A model generated the notes under the pieces. It worked only from the letters and a program-made list of their open reading frames with translations, searched no databases and was not told the DNA's origin. Source: Qipengyuania citrea (GTDB lineage: Bacteria; Pseudomonadota; Alphaproteobacteria; Sphingomonadales; Sphingomonadaceae). From it: a DNA stretch of 64,000 nt. The stretch covers positions 1 to 64,000 of the forward strand of contig NZ_JALJZT010000001.1 in NCBI RefSeq assembly GCF_024171405.1, read 5' to 3'. Shown here piece after piece: positions 11,895-20,345 of the stretch. Both the position numbers and the translations under genes were made by a program. Numbering within the stretch: position 1 is the first letter of the stretch; the number at the start of each line of letters is the position of its first letter.

Positions 11895-12752
11895 GTGCTG
11901 TCGTTTACCGGGTCGCGGCTCGACCGCGCCGATCACGTCCGCGCCGATCCCGAGCGGCTCGCGGGCTATATGAACTGGAAGGCCCGGGTGCTCACGCTCG
12001 ACGGGCTGATGCCCTCGCTCGACGAGACCAACCGGCTGGTCTGGGGCACGCTCGCCGATGTCCCCGAGGATGCCGAACTGTGCTTCCTCGGGCTGGATGA
12101 GGGCAAGGCCTGCTTCGCCGCGGTCCCGCCGCGCGGCGATGCGACCCCGCGCATGGCGAACCCGCAGCTGTGGTCGCTGATGTCCACCCTGCAACCCGAC
12201 GATCTGGCGATATATGGCGGCGCGCGCAGCCTTGCCGACTGGCACGCACGGCACTGTTTCTGCGCGCAGTGCGGCGGCGACACCAAACTCGCCAAGGGCG
12301 GCTGGCAGCGCAATTGCACTGCCTGCGAAGCCAGCCATTTTCCGCGCACCGACCCGGTCACGATCATGCTGGTCGAACATGAAGGCCGGCTGATGCTGGG
12401 CCGCGGGCTCGGCTGGCCCGAGGGGCGCTTCTCCGCGCTGGCGGGCTCCGTCGAGCCGGGGGAAAGCATCGAGGAAGGCGTCGCGCGCGAAGTGCTCGAG
12501 GAAGCGGGCGTGCGCGTGCGCGACGTGACCTATGTCGCCAGCCAGCCATGGCCCTTTCCCAGCCAGCTGATGATCGGCTGCCACAGCCATGCCGACAGCG
12601 ACGAACTGACGATCGACGAGACCGAAATGGCCGAAGTCGAATTTTTCACGCGCGAACAGGTCGGCGCGGCGCTGGAAGGGAACGGTCCCTTCGTCGCCCC
12701 GCCGCCGCATGCTATAGCGCATCACCTGCTGCAGTGGTGGATGGAAAGATGA
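11895..12752 (+). CDS. nudC: NAD(H) diphosphatase NudC
   Basis: A NUDIX hydrolase that cleaves NADH to NMNH and AMP; family members also remove NAD caps from RNA. The 285 residues show a zinc ribbon (CAQC then C-x2-C in NCTAC), the Nudix box GSVEPGESIEEGVAREVLEEAG, and the SQPWPFPS array that marks the NADH-specific subfamily. Start is GTG at 11895, right after the upstream stop. Its stop overlaps the next gene's start (ATGA), indicating translational coupling. Confidence 0.93.
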   Translation: MLSFTGSRLDRADHVRADPERLAGYMNWKARVLTLDGLMPSLDETNRLVWGTLADVPEDAELCFLGLDEGKACFAAVPPRGDATPRMANPQLWSLMSTLQPDDLAIYGGARSLADWHARHCFCAQCGGDTKLAKGGWQRNCTACEASHFPRTDPVTIMLVEHEGRLMLGRGLGWPEGRFSALAGSVEPGESIEEGVAREVLEEAGVRVRDVTYVASQPWPFPSQLMIGCHSHADSDELTIDETEMAEVEFFTREQVGAALEGNGPFVAPPPHAIAHHLLQWWMER

Positions 12753-13432
12753 GCGAACCCAGAACCTTGCGGATCGATATCTGGTCCGATGTCATGTGCC
12801 CGTGGTGCCTCGTCGGATGGGGCAGCCTGCAGAAGGGTCTCGCGCAGCTCGAGGGCGAGATCGAGGCCGATATCCGCTGGCATGCCTTCGAGCTCAATCC
12901 CGACATGCCGCCCGAGGGCGAGGAAAGCACCGCGCATATCGCGCGCAAATACGGGTCCACCCCCGACCAGTCGAAGGCGGTGCAGGGGCGCATGCGCGAA
13001 GCGGCGCAAAACGCGGGCGTATCGCTCGATTACCAGGGCGAGGATCCCGAACCGCCGCGGTGGATGTGGAACACCTTCGATGCGCACAAGCTGCTGACCT
13101 GGGCGGGCGAGGCGCACGGCCCGGAAAAACAGACCGAGCTCAAACTCGCTCTGTTCGAAGCGCATTTCAACCGGCGGCGCCAGATCGGCGACCACGCGGT
13201 GCTGCTCGACGTGGCGGACAGCGTTGGCCTCGACCGAGCGGCAGCCGAAGCCGCGCTGGCAAGCGAGGAATGGGCGCACAAGGTCCGCGCCGAGGAACGC
13301 GCGGCGTGGGATTTCAACATCACCGGCGTGCCCGCGATGATCGTCGAGAACAAGTTCATGATCCCCGGCGCGCAGCCACCCGAAGCCTATGCCGACGCGC
13401 TGCGCCGGGTGGCACAGAAGACCGCCGCCTGA
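12749..13432 (+). CDS. FrnE-like DsbA-family oxidoreductase, cytosolic
   Basis: A 227-residue protein without a signal peptide. The motif CPWC at about residues 17-20 (DVMCPWCLVG), followed by a helical insert and the cis-proline segment ITGVPAMIV, is typical of the FrnE / 2-hydroxychromene-2-carboxylate isomerase branch of DsbA proteins. The start ATG overlaps the nudC stop, so both come from one transcript. A GC-rich hairpin at 13441-13462 follows the stop and probably ends the operon. The likely role is cytosolic thiol redox or glutathione-linked chemistry; the substrate is unknown. Confidence 0.85.
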   Translation: MSEPRTLRIDIWSDVMCPWCLVGWGSLQKGLAQLEGEIEADIRWHAFELNPDMPPEGEESTAHIARKYGSTPDQSKAVQGRMREAAQNAGVSLDYQGEDPEPPRWMWNTFDAHKLLTWAGEAHGPEKQTELKLALFEAHFNRRRQIGDHAVLLDVADSVGLDRAAAEAALASEEWAHKVRAEERAAWDFNITGVPAMIVENKFMIPGAQPPEAYADALRRVAQKTAA

Positions 13433-13440
13433 ACGCAAAC

Positions 13441-13462
13441 GCCCCGCCGGTGAGGGCGGGGC
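13441..13462. terminator. GC-rich hairpin between convergent genes
   Basis: Perfect 8-base stem (GCCCCGCC / GGCGGGGC) with a loop of six bases, lying between the FrnE-like gene and the small gene on the other strand. There is no clear T run on either side, so the efficiency is uncertain. It could serve both strands. Confidence 0.5.
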
Positions 13463-13489
13463 GCTCGGTCATCGGTCGCGTCTGGAAGC

Positions 13490-13732
13490 TCAGCCGCGCG
13501 AATCCTGGATGGCAGACAGCGTCTTGTCGCCCTTCTGCGCGTCCTGCGCGGGATTGTCCGAACCCGTTTCGGGCTCGCGGTTTGCGGGATCGGTCGCGCG
13601 GTTGAGTTCACCCCGCTTGCCGACCTAGCGATTGACTTCGCCGCCGGAGGAACCCTGCTGCGAGGGGGTCGCATTCTCGGTCATCTCGGCGATCAGTTCG
13701 TTGTCGGGATGGCGTGATTGGCGTTCGGGCAT
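13490..13732 (-). pseudogene. small hydrophilic protein gene interrupted by an in-frame TAG
   Basis: The ATG at 13732 has a strong Shine-Dalgarno sequence (AAAGGAG, 8 bases upstream). It opens a 35-residue frame (MPERQSRHPDNELIAEMTEN, then a Ser/Gly-rich stretch ending GGEVNR) that stops at TAG (13625-13627). The same frame continues with no break for 44 more codons (starting VGKRGELNRATDP, ending TLSAIQDSRG) to a TGA at 13490-13492. Both halves are polar, glycine- and acid-rich and free of hydrophobic segments, so together they look like one protein of about 80 residues. Either a nonsense mutation broke it or only the 35-residue product is made. A sequencing error is also possible. Confidence 0.55.
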
Positions 13733-13794
13733 ATGCGTTTCTCCTTTGCCCAACCAACGGGGCGACCTGCCCGGATGTTCCGAGATTGCGCGGG

Positions 13795-15597
13795 TCAGGC
13801 GGCCCGTACCGAGTGGACGAACCCGCGCGAACTCGCATCGAGCGCGCGGGCGGTCCCGTCGAGCTGGTCGGCCGAGGTCAGCACCTGTTCGGCCGCCGCG
13901 CCCGTACCGCGCGCCATGTCGCCGATCTGCGCCAGATTGGTCCCCACCGCATCGACGCCATTGGCGGCGAGGTCGAGATTATGGGCCAGCTCGCGGCTCG
14001 ACAGCGATTGCTCGTCCACCGCCTGCGCGATCGCGGTGGCGGTCATTTCGACCTCGCGGATGCGTTCGCCGATCCGTGCCAGCGCCTCCACGCTTTCGCG
14101 CGTCACCACCTGCATGCCGACGATCCGGCGGCCGACATCGCCGGTCGCCTCGCGTGTCTGCCGGGCCAGTTCCTTAACCTCGCTCGCCACCACCGCGAAG
14201 CCGCGCCCGGCCTCGCCGCCGCGCGCCGCCTCGATCGAGGCGTTGAGCGCGAGCAGATTGGTACGATCGGCAATCGCGCCGATCATATCGACCACTTCGC
14301 CGATCTCCTCCGCCACATTGGCAAGGTCGGCCATCTTGCGGTCGGCCACTTCGGCGGTCTGGCGTGCATCCTGCACCACGCCCGCCGAATTGCCCGCCTG
14401 CCGCCCGATCTCGGCGATCGACATGGCGAACTGGTCGCTGGCGGAGGCGGCTGCGGTCACGCCGACCTGCGTTTCGGCCATGTCGCGCGAAACCTGTTCG
14501 ACGAAACCGATAGTGCGCGTCGCGGCGCCTGCCATGTCGGTAGAGGTGGCCTGCAGCTCGCGCGCGGCCTGCGCCACGCTGCCCACCGCTTCGCCCACGC
14601 CGCCCTGGAAGTTGTCGACCAGCCGCCGCAGCACCGCATTCTGCTCCGTGCGCGCCTTGCGCTGCAGTTCGGCCAGCGCATCGGCGCTTTCGCGGAACAC
14701 CACCAGTGCGCGCGCCATTTCGCCGATCTCGTCCTCGCGGCCCGTGGCGGGGATCGCGATCGACCGGTCGCCGCGCGCCAGCCGCGTCATCGCGCCGGTG
14801 ATCTCGGACAAGGAGCCGGAGACCTGCCGCGACAGGCCGCGCGCGCCGGCGATCACCAGCACGATGCAGCCCGCGATCATCGTCAGCGCCAGCACGATCG
14901 CCCATGTGCCCAGCGTGTCCAGCGCCTGCTGCGCGGCATCGGCCTGCAGCCGCAGCGCGGTCTCGATCTCTTCGGCCTGCTGGGCAAGCTGGCTGCCCGA
15001 AATATCGATCGCACCGGCCAGCGCGTCGCCGGTGGGCGAGGGGCCATGCGCATTGATCGAGGCCTGCAGTGCGCGCAGTTCGGGCGCGAACCCCTCGACC
15101 TGCGTCACCAGCCATTCCATCTGTTCGCGCGACTGGCTGCCGCCACCGTCGAGCGCGATCGTGGCGTCGATCTCGCGGCGCGCCTGGTCGAGCGTGGCGA
15201 AGGCCGAGGCGATCATCCGGGCCTCGCCCTCCGCCGCATAGCGCGAGGCGAAATAGCGGCTTTCGGCGATCGAGGTCGCCAATTGCGAGGCGGCCAGCGC
15301 GCGCGAAGCGCTGACCGAGGCATCGCCCGCACGCGTCGACAGCACCGCCAGCGTGCCGCCCAGCAGCAGGCCTAGCAATGTGAGGATCAGCGTGAAGGAA
15401 ATGGCGAAGATCCGCACCTTGCCCGCGATGCTCGCGCGCATATGGGCTAACCGGCCAGCCAGCCGGCGACGCGGCGCGGGGCGCTCGTCGGCGGGCGGGG
15501 GCAAGGCGGTGGCGGGCTCGACGGACGGCTGCTCGCTATCGGCTGCGCGAGCGAAAGCGTGGGTAAAATTCGGCTGGGCGGTCATCGGGAAAGCCAT
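13795..15597 (-). CDS. methyl-accepting chemotaxis protein
   Basis: A 600-residue chemoreceptor. Residues 1-50 are cytosolic and proline- and arginine-rich, the first membrane helix is at about 62-86 and the second at about 228-250. The periplasmic part between them is a helical four-helix-bundle-like sensor of about 140 residues. A HAMP domain (about 250-303) is followed by a signalling domain whose hairpin tip reads IADRTNLLALNASIEAARGGEAGRG, as in classical MCPs. It lacks a C-terminal CheR-binding pentapeptide. The start could be 12 bases later (MTAQ). No other chemotaxis gene is nearby, so it must work with proteins encoded elsewhere. Confidence 0.93.
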   Translation of the reverse strand: MAFPMTAQPNFTHAFARAADSEQPSVEPATALPPPADERPAPRRRLAGRLAHMRASIAGKVRIFAISFTLILTLLGLLLGGTLAVLSTRAGDASVSASRALAASQLATSIAESRYFASRYAAEGEARMIASAFATLDQARREIDATIALDGGGSQSREQMEWLVTQVEGFAPELRALQASINAHGPSPTGDALAGAIDISGSQLAQQAEEIETALRLQADAAQQALDTLGTWAIVLALTMIAGCIVLVIAGARGLSRQVSGSLSEITGAMTRLARGDRSIAIPATGREDEIGEMARALVVFRESADALAELQRKARTEQNAVLRRLVDNFQGGVGEAVGSVAQAARELQATSTDMAGAATRTIGFVEQVSRDMAETQVGVTAAASASDQFAMSIAEIGRQAGNSAGVVQDARQTAEVADRKMADLANVAEEIGEVVDMIGAIADRTNLLALNASIEAARGGEAGRGFAVVASEVKELARQTREATGDVGRRIVGMQVVTRESVEALARIGERIREVEMTATAIAQAVDEQSLSSRELAHNLDLAANGVDAVGTNLAQIGDMARGTGAAAEQVLTSADQLDGTARALDASSRGFVHSVRAA

Positions 15598-15756
15598 GTG
15601 ATTGGTGATGGCGCCCGATTACGCGCCAGCCCTTACCAAGGCGTAAACCATGACAAGAAAAAGCCCATAAAACCAATGACTTAATTCAGAAACGTCGCGG
15701 TCGCGTCGATGTCATAAAGCTTTGAATTCAGGCATTTGCATGATGAAGCGCGGTTT

Positions 15757-16146
15757 TCAGATCAAGCCCAGCCGTTCGAGCTTGCCCGCCAGCTTGCCGG
15801 GTAGCGCATCGCCAATGTCTTCGCCGGGTGCCAGGTCGCGCGGAACCTCGCCCTTGAGATAGCGCCAGCCCTGGTGCGCGCGCTTGGGGCGCGGGTGGAC
15901 GCGGACCAGTACCGGTTCGAGGTCGATCGACCAGCGCCCGTCGGGGGTTTCGCTGAACCCCAGTATCTCGCTGCGCGCGACGATGCTGTGCTGGTGGATC
16001 CAGAACAGCGAACCGCCGATGCACTGTTCCCACTTCGTCGGGCGATAGCGCGTGGTCAGATTGGGGCTGCGCCGCGCGGCGTACCAGTTCTCGATATCGG
16101 CATAACTCTGCGCACCGAAGGCGATCTTGGTCAGGTTGAGCGGCAT
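15757..16146 (-). CDS. DUF1489 family protein
   Basis: A 129-residue protein beginning MPLNLTKIAFGAQSYADIENW, which I recognise as the alphaproteobacterial DUF1489 family. It has no signal peptide or membrane segment and contains several conserved aromatic and arginine positions (YRPTKWEQC, GWRYLKG). The function of the family is unknown to me. It stands alone: the chemoreceptor gene starts 159 bases downstream and a REP-like repeat region lies upstream. Confidence 0.8.
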   Translation of the reverse strand: MPLNLTKIAFGAQSYADIENWYAARRSPNLTTRYRPTKWEQCIGGSLFWIHQHSIVARSEILGFSETPDGRWSIDLEPVLVRVHPRPKRAHQGWRYLKGEVPRDLAPGEDIGDALPGKLAGKLERLGLI

Positions 16147-16454
16147 GGGGGTGAGATAGGGGATACCAGCGAAACCTCAACTCCCCCGTCGCCCCGGACC
16201 TGATCCGGGGCCGGTGCTTCTTTTCATCGGATGCGGGCGAGGCCAGGCAGCCCCGACCCCGGATGAAGTCCGGGGTGACGTGATGGGGACGGCAAAGTCA
16301 CCACTTTCCTACATCGATCGATCCCCGGCAGGATGCACCAATGCGCGCATCTCTTCCCCTCCAGTTCCCGTATTTCCGCGGTTTCGCAGCGCAGCAACCA
16401 CCCGCAGCTTTTTTCGCCCTGAACCGTGTAACACGCGGTCCATGTGTAGGCTTG
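16147..16454. other. 308-base gap with paired palindromes, otherwise nothing recognised
   Basis: Between the DUF1489 start and the mgtE stop. It carries the two inverted REP-like units listed separately. The remaining 170 bases beside mgtE show no frame with a ribosome binding site and no hairpin followed by T residues. Confidence 0.7.
16187..16280. repeat. REP-like inverted repeat pair
   Basis: Two copies of a palindrome lie head to head: CCCCGGACCTGATCCGGGG within 16187-16214 and CCCCGGATGAAGTCCGGGG within 16251-16280. Read on the other strand the second copy matches the first over about 28 bases with few mismatches, including the flanking GTCGCC / GTCACC. This is the usual form of dispersed intergenic palindromes in alphaproteobacteria. 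Confidence 0.85.
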
Positions 16455-17900
16455 CTACCCCGTCACCCCGCAGGCCACGGCGAGGCCGAGGAAGGCGAAG
16501 AAGCCCATCGAATCGGTGATCATCGTCACGAACACGCTGCTCGCCACTGCCGGGTCCTGGTCGAGCCGTTCGAAAGCGACCGGGACCAGCACGCCCGCCA
16601 GCCCCGCGGTGACCACGTTGATCACCATCGCCAGCGCGATCACGGCGCCGAGCAGGGGAGTGAAGATCACGCCCGTCGCCAGCCCCACCAGCACCGCGAT
16701 GGTCATCCCGTTGAGCACCGCCACGCGCATCTCGCGGATCAGGATGCGGCGCGTGTTGCTGCGCGTCAGCTGGTTGGTGGCGATCGCGCGGACGGTTACC
16801 GCCATCGTCTGTGTACCCGCATTGCCGCCGATGCTGGCGACGATCGGCATCAGCACCGCCAGCGCCACCAATTGCTCGATCGCCGCGCCGAACAGTGCGA
16901 TGATCAGCGAGGCAACCAGCGCGGTGCCCAGATTGGCGACCAGCCAGCGCACACGCGCGGAGTAAGCCTCGCGGATCGGCTCGTTGATGTCGCCTTCGCC
17001 CGCGCCGCTCATCAGCAGCGCGTCCTCGCCCGCTTCCTCGGAGATGATGTGGACCACGTCGTCGACCGTCATCTGGCCGACCAGCCGCTCGTTCTCGTCG
17101 ACCACTGCGGCGCTGATAAGGTTGTACTTCTGGAACATCAGCCCGACCTCTTCCTGGTCGAGCATGACCGGGATCAGCGTCTGGTCGCGCTTCATCACAT
17201 CGGCCAGCGCAATGCTGCGCGGCGCGCGCAGCACCCAGCTCAGCGCGCAGGTGCCGACCGGGTGGTGCTTCTCGTCGACCACGAAGACCTCGAAGAACTC
17301 GTCGGGCAGGTCGCGGCCTTCGCGCAGGAAATCGATCAGATCGCCGACGGTCAGATGCTCGGGCACCGCGACGAAATCGCGGCTCATAAGGCGGCCCGCG
17401 GTCTCCTCGGGATAAGCGAGCGCGGACTGGATCGCGATCCGGTCTTCGAGCTCGATCTCGGCGAGGATGGCGCGCTGGTCTGCCTCGTCCAGATCCTCGA
17501 TCAGCTGGACCGCATCGTCAGTCTCGAGCTGGTCGACGATCTGCGCCACCGCCTCGGGCGGCAGCGCTTCCATCATGTCCTCGCGGACGTAATCGTTGAG
17601 CTCGGCGACCACGTCCGAGGTCATCAGATCGGTAATCGTCGCGGCGAGCTGGTAGCGTTCCTCGCGCTCGAACAGTTCGAGCAGATCGGCGATGTCGGCG
17701 GGGTGGAGCGGCTCGACCAGCTCGTAGACCGCCTTGCCGTCGCCTTCATTCAGCGCGTCGGCGACCGAGCGGACGAACTCCGCCTTGAGCGTGTTCTCCT
17801 CGTCCATCCGTTCGTCGTCGATCCGGTCGTCGGGGCGCGCCTCCTCGACGGGCGGATCGGCCAGCATCACATCGTCTTCGGGCGGCGTCGCATCGGCCAT
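16455..17900 (-). CDS. mgtE: magnesium transporter MgtE
   Basis: A 481-residue Mg2+ channel of the inner membrane. The N-terminal domain (about 30-145) is acidic and helical. The CBS pair (about 146-275) contains REGRDLPDEFFEVFVVDE, HHPVGTCALSW and DENERLVGQMTVDDVV. The C-terminal third has five hydrophobic helices, beginning WLVANLGTALVASLI and including VASIGGNAGTQTMAVTVRA, the pore-region signature. In characterised relatives the cytosolic domains sense Mg2+ and close the pore. The ATG at 17900 is chosen over a longer reading because it starts MADATPPEDD. It is divergent from the cyclophilin gene, with a 100-base shared promoter region. Confidence 0.93.
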   Translation of the reverse strand: MADATPPEDDVMLADPPVEEARPDDRIDDERMDEENTLKAEFVRSVADALNEGDGKAVYELVEPLHPADIADLLELFEREERYQLAATITDLMTSDVVAELNDYVREDMMEALPPEAVAQIVDQLETDDAVQLIEDLDEADQRAILAEIELEDRIAIQSALAYPEETAGRLMSRDFVAVPEHLTVGDLIDFLREGRDLPDEFFEVFVVDEKHHPVGTCALSWVLRAPRSIALADVMKRDQTLIPVMLDQEEVGLMFQKYNLISAAVVDENERLVGQMTVDDVVHIISEEAGEDALLMSGAGEGDINEPIREAYSARVRWLVANLGTALVASLIIALFGAAIEQLVALAVLMPIVASIGGNAGTQTMAVTVRAIATNQLTRSNTRRILIREMRVAVLNGMTIAVLVGLATGVIFTPLLGAVIALAMVINVVTAGLAGVLVPVAFERLDQDPAVASSVFVTMITDSMGFFAFLGLAVACGVTG

Positions 17901-18000
17901 GGCCTGCGGTCTAGGCAGACGCGGCGGGATTGCAAGCAGAGGGTGACACGCCGTGCACAATCCCTATGTAGGCGGCCAACCAATCACAGGAGATACCCCG

Positions 18001-18462
18001 ATGGCGGACAAGCTGACCTTCACTCTCGACACTGGCGATGGCGACAACAAGGACGTGGTCATCAAGCTGCGCCCCGATCTCGCGCCCGGCCACGTCGAAC
18101 GCATCACCACGCTCGCGGGCGAAGGCTTCTACGACGGGGTGGTCTTCCACCGCGTGATCCCCGGTTTCATGGCGCAGGGCGGCGACCCGACCGGCACCGG
18201 CATGAGCGGCAGCGACAAGCCCGACCTCAAGGCCGAATTCAACAGCGAACCGCACACCCGTGGCACTTGCTCGATGGCCCGCACCCAGGTCCCCGACAGC
18301 GCCAATTCGCAGTTCTTCATCTGCTTCGACGACGCCGAATTCCTCGACGGCCAGTACACCGTCTGGGGCCAGGTCGAGAGCGGCATGGAACACGTCGACG
18401 CGCTCCCCAAGGGCGAACCGCCCGCGAACCCGGGTAAGATCGTGAAGGCGACTGTTGGCTAA
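18001..18462 (+). CDS. cyclophilin-type peptidyl-prolyl isomerase
   Basis: A 153-residue cyclophilin without signal peptide, so cytosolic. Family motifs are YDGVVFHRVIPGFMAQGGDPTGTG, with the catalytic Arg in FHRV, and SQFFICFDDAEFLDGQYTVWG. It catalyses cis/trans isomerisation at proline and helps folding. The start at 18001 has AGGAGA upstream. Its stop codon shares a base with the start of the next gene (TAATG). Confidence 0.93.
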   Translation: MADKLTFTLDTGDGDNKDVVIKLRPDLAPGHVERITTLAGEGFYDGVVFHRVIPGFMAQGGDPTGTGMSGSDKPDLKAEFNSEPHTRGTCSMARTQVPDSANSQFFICFDDAEFLDGQYTVWGQVESGMEHVDALPKGEPPANPGKIVKATVG

Positions 18463-18893
18463 TGCCTGAAAAGCGCCGCCTTTGTCCTGCCGACAAGAAA
18501 GCACTGTCCTATGCCAAGGACAGGCGCAATTCGTTCGGTGAGAATGACAAGGCGGCGCGTAAGGCGATTCCTGCTCGCAAGGCCTGCGAAAACCGCAAGA
18601 ACCGGCGCAAGGCAGTGCAAGCACTCGACACTTACGAGACGTTCGATGAAGCCTCCGCCGATCTGGTCGAAAGCTCTCTTACCAAAGACGTTGAGCGCGT
18701 AGGAGGGTGGAAGAAGAGTCCTGATCAAGCGTTGGCAGACCACATTGCTCAACAGAACGGTTCACGCGACTTTCGCGATGGGCGCAAGCAATGGGTCGGC
18801 ACCAAGCTGATCGACGCCAAGGAACAGGGTCACACCTCGGTCTCCTATAGCTGGCGTGGGGCCAACGTTGATTCGAAGTTCGATTCAAACTGA
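18462..18893 (+). CDS. hypothetical protein, orphan insert between cyclophilin and miaB
   Basis: A 143-residue hydrophilic protein (starting [20 protein letters not shown]) rich in Lys, Arg, Asp and Ser. There is no signal peptide, membrane segment or motif I recognise. The N-terminal 60 residues are strongly basic and the middle is acidic, which would fit a nucleic-acid- or ribosome-associated protein, but that is inference only. Codon use looks less GC-biased than its neighbours (for example TCTCTTACCAAAGACGTTGAG). It is coupled to the cyclophilin by a TAATG overlap and is followed by miaB after 13 bases, so it sits inside an otherwise conserved operon. Confidence 0.7.
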   Translation: MPEKRRLCPADKKALSYAKDRRNSFGENDKAARKAIPARKACENRKNRRKAVQALDTYETFDEASADLVESSLTKDVERVGGWKKSPDQALADHIAQQNGSRDFRDGRKQWVGTKLIDAKEQGHTSVSYSWRGANVDSKFDSN

Positions 18894-18906
18894 GATACGC
18901 GCTCCC

Positions 18907-20250
18907 ATGAAACCGACCACCACCCCTCCCAAGACCTACCGGGTCAAGAGCTTCGGCTGCCAGATGAACGTCTATGACGGCGAGCGCATGGCCGAGATGC
19001 TCGACGCGCAGGGCATCGCGCCCGCGCCCGAGGGCGAGGATGCCGATCTGGTGGTGCTCAACACCTGCCACATCCGTGAGAAGGCAGCGGAGAAGGTCTA
19101 TTCGGACATCGGCCGCCTGACCAAGGGCAAGACGCAGGACAAGGCGCCGATGATCGCGGTCGCGGGCTGCGTCGCGCAGGCCGAGGGCGAGGAGATCATG
19201 AAACGCTCGCCCGCGGTGAGCATGGTCGTCGGCCCGCAAGCCTACCACCGTCTGCCCGAAATGCTTGGCCGCGCGGTGCAGGGCGAACGCGCGACCGATA
19301 CCGATATGCCCGCGATCGCCAAGTTCGCCGCGCTGCCCGAACGCCGGCGGATCGGCCCGACCGCCTTCCTCACCGTGCAGGAAGGCTGCGACAAGTTCTG
19401 CACCTATTGCGTGGTGCCCTACACGCGCGGAGCGGAAATCTCGCGTCCTTACAGCGACCTGGTGACCGAAGCGCGCAAGCTGGTCGAAGCGGGCGCGAAG
19501 GAAATCACGCTGCTCGGCCAGAACGTGTCCGCGTGGGGCGGCGAGAACGATAGGGGCCACGCAGTCGGTCTAGCTGGGCTGATCCGCGACATCGCGGCGA
19601 TCGATGGCCTCGCGCGTATCCGCTACACCACCAGCCACCCGGCCGACATGGACGACGAGCTGATCGCCGCGCATGGCGACACGCCCAAGCTGATGCCGTT
19701 CCTCCACCTGCCCGTGCAGGCGGGCAGCGACCGTGTGCTCAAAGCCATGAACCGCAGCCACAGCGTCGCCAGCTATCTCGAGCTGCTCGACCGCTTCCGC
19801 GCCGCGCGGCCCGACCTCGCGCTGTCGGGCGACTTCATCGTCGGCTTCCCCGGAGAGACCGATGCCGAGTTCGAGGAAACGTTGCAGCTGGTCGGCGAGG
19901 TTGCCTATGCGCAGGCCTTCAGCTTCAAATACTCGCCGCGCCCCGGCACGCCTGCCGCGACGATGGACGGGCAGGTGGCGAAAGAGGTCATGGACGAGCG
20001 CCTGCAGCGGCTCCAGGCCGCGCTCAACCGCGACCAGCTGGCTTTCAACCAGAACACCGTCGGCCGCACCTGCGAAGTGCTGGTCGAACGCAAGGGCAAG
20101 CTGCCCGGCCAGTGGCTCGGCAAGACGCCGTGGCTGCAGAGCGCGTGGTTCGAAGGCGACGTGCAGATCGGCGACCTCGTGCAGGTCGAACTGGTCGAGG
20201 CGGGCCCCAACTCGCTCGCGGGGATGCTGCGCGAAACCGTCGCTGCCTGA
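18907..20250 (+). CDS. miaB: tRNA-2-methylthio-N6-dimethylallyladenosine synthase MiaB
   Basis: A radical-SAM methylthiotransferase that adds a methylthio group to i6A37 in tRNAs. The 447 residues contain the N-terminal UPF0004 domain with three cysteines (FGCQMN, NTCHIRE, VAGCVAQ) binding one 4Fe-4S cluster, the radical-SAM motif CDKFCTYC, and a C-terminal TRAM domain (about 375-445, from [12 protein letters not shown]). The ATG at 18907 gives the typical start [16 protein letters not shown]. It heads the miaB-phoH-ybeY-corC series common in alphaproteobacteria. Confidence 0.96.
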   Translation: MKPTTTPPKTYRVKSFGCQMNVYDGERMAEMLDAQGIAPAPEGEDADLVVLNTCHIREKAAEKVYSDIGRLTKGKTQDKAPMIAVAGCVAQAEGEEIMKRSPAVSMVVGPQAYHRLPEMLGRAVQGERATDTDMPAIAKFAALPERRRIGPTAFLTVQEGCDKFCTYCVVPYTRGAEISRPYSDLVTEARKLVEAGAKEITLLGQNVSAWGGENDRGHAVGLAGLIRDIAAIDGLARIRYTTSHPADMDDELIAAHGDTPKLMPFLHLPVQAGSDRVLKAMNRSHSVASYLELLDRFRAARPDLALSGDFIVGFPGETDAEFEETLQLVGEVAYAQAFSFKYSPRPGTPAATMDGQVAKEVMDERLQRLQAALNRDQLAFNQNTVGRTCEVLVERKGKLPGQWLGKTPWLQSAWFEGDVQIGDLVQVELVEAGPNSLAGMLRETVAA

Positions 20251-20345
20251 TTACAGGGGGATGACTATCCACCGTCTCGCAGCGTGGACCAACTTGCGCG
20301 CGGTGCGTTGAAGCCTAAACTCCGAGTCGCATTCGAAAGGAGCCT

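Noticed and set aside
10470-12725. Long minus-strand frame antisense to the beta-lactamase-like gene and nudC
   Set aside because: Only its last 73 codons (10248-10469), downstream of a new ATG, look like a protein; the rest mirrors genes with complete family motifs.
13625-13627. TAG as a pyrrolysine or selenocysteine-type recoding site
   Set aside because: No pyl or sel genes or structured insertion element are visible here, and the product has no methylamine-methyltransferase or redox context; a nonsense mutation is simpler.
16187-16280. CRISPR repeats
   Set aside because: Only two palindromic units in inverted orientation, no regular spacers and no cas genes anywhere in the window.
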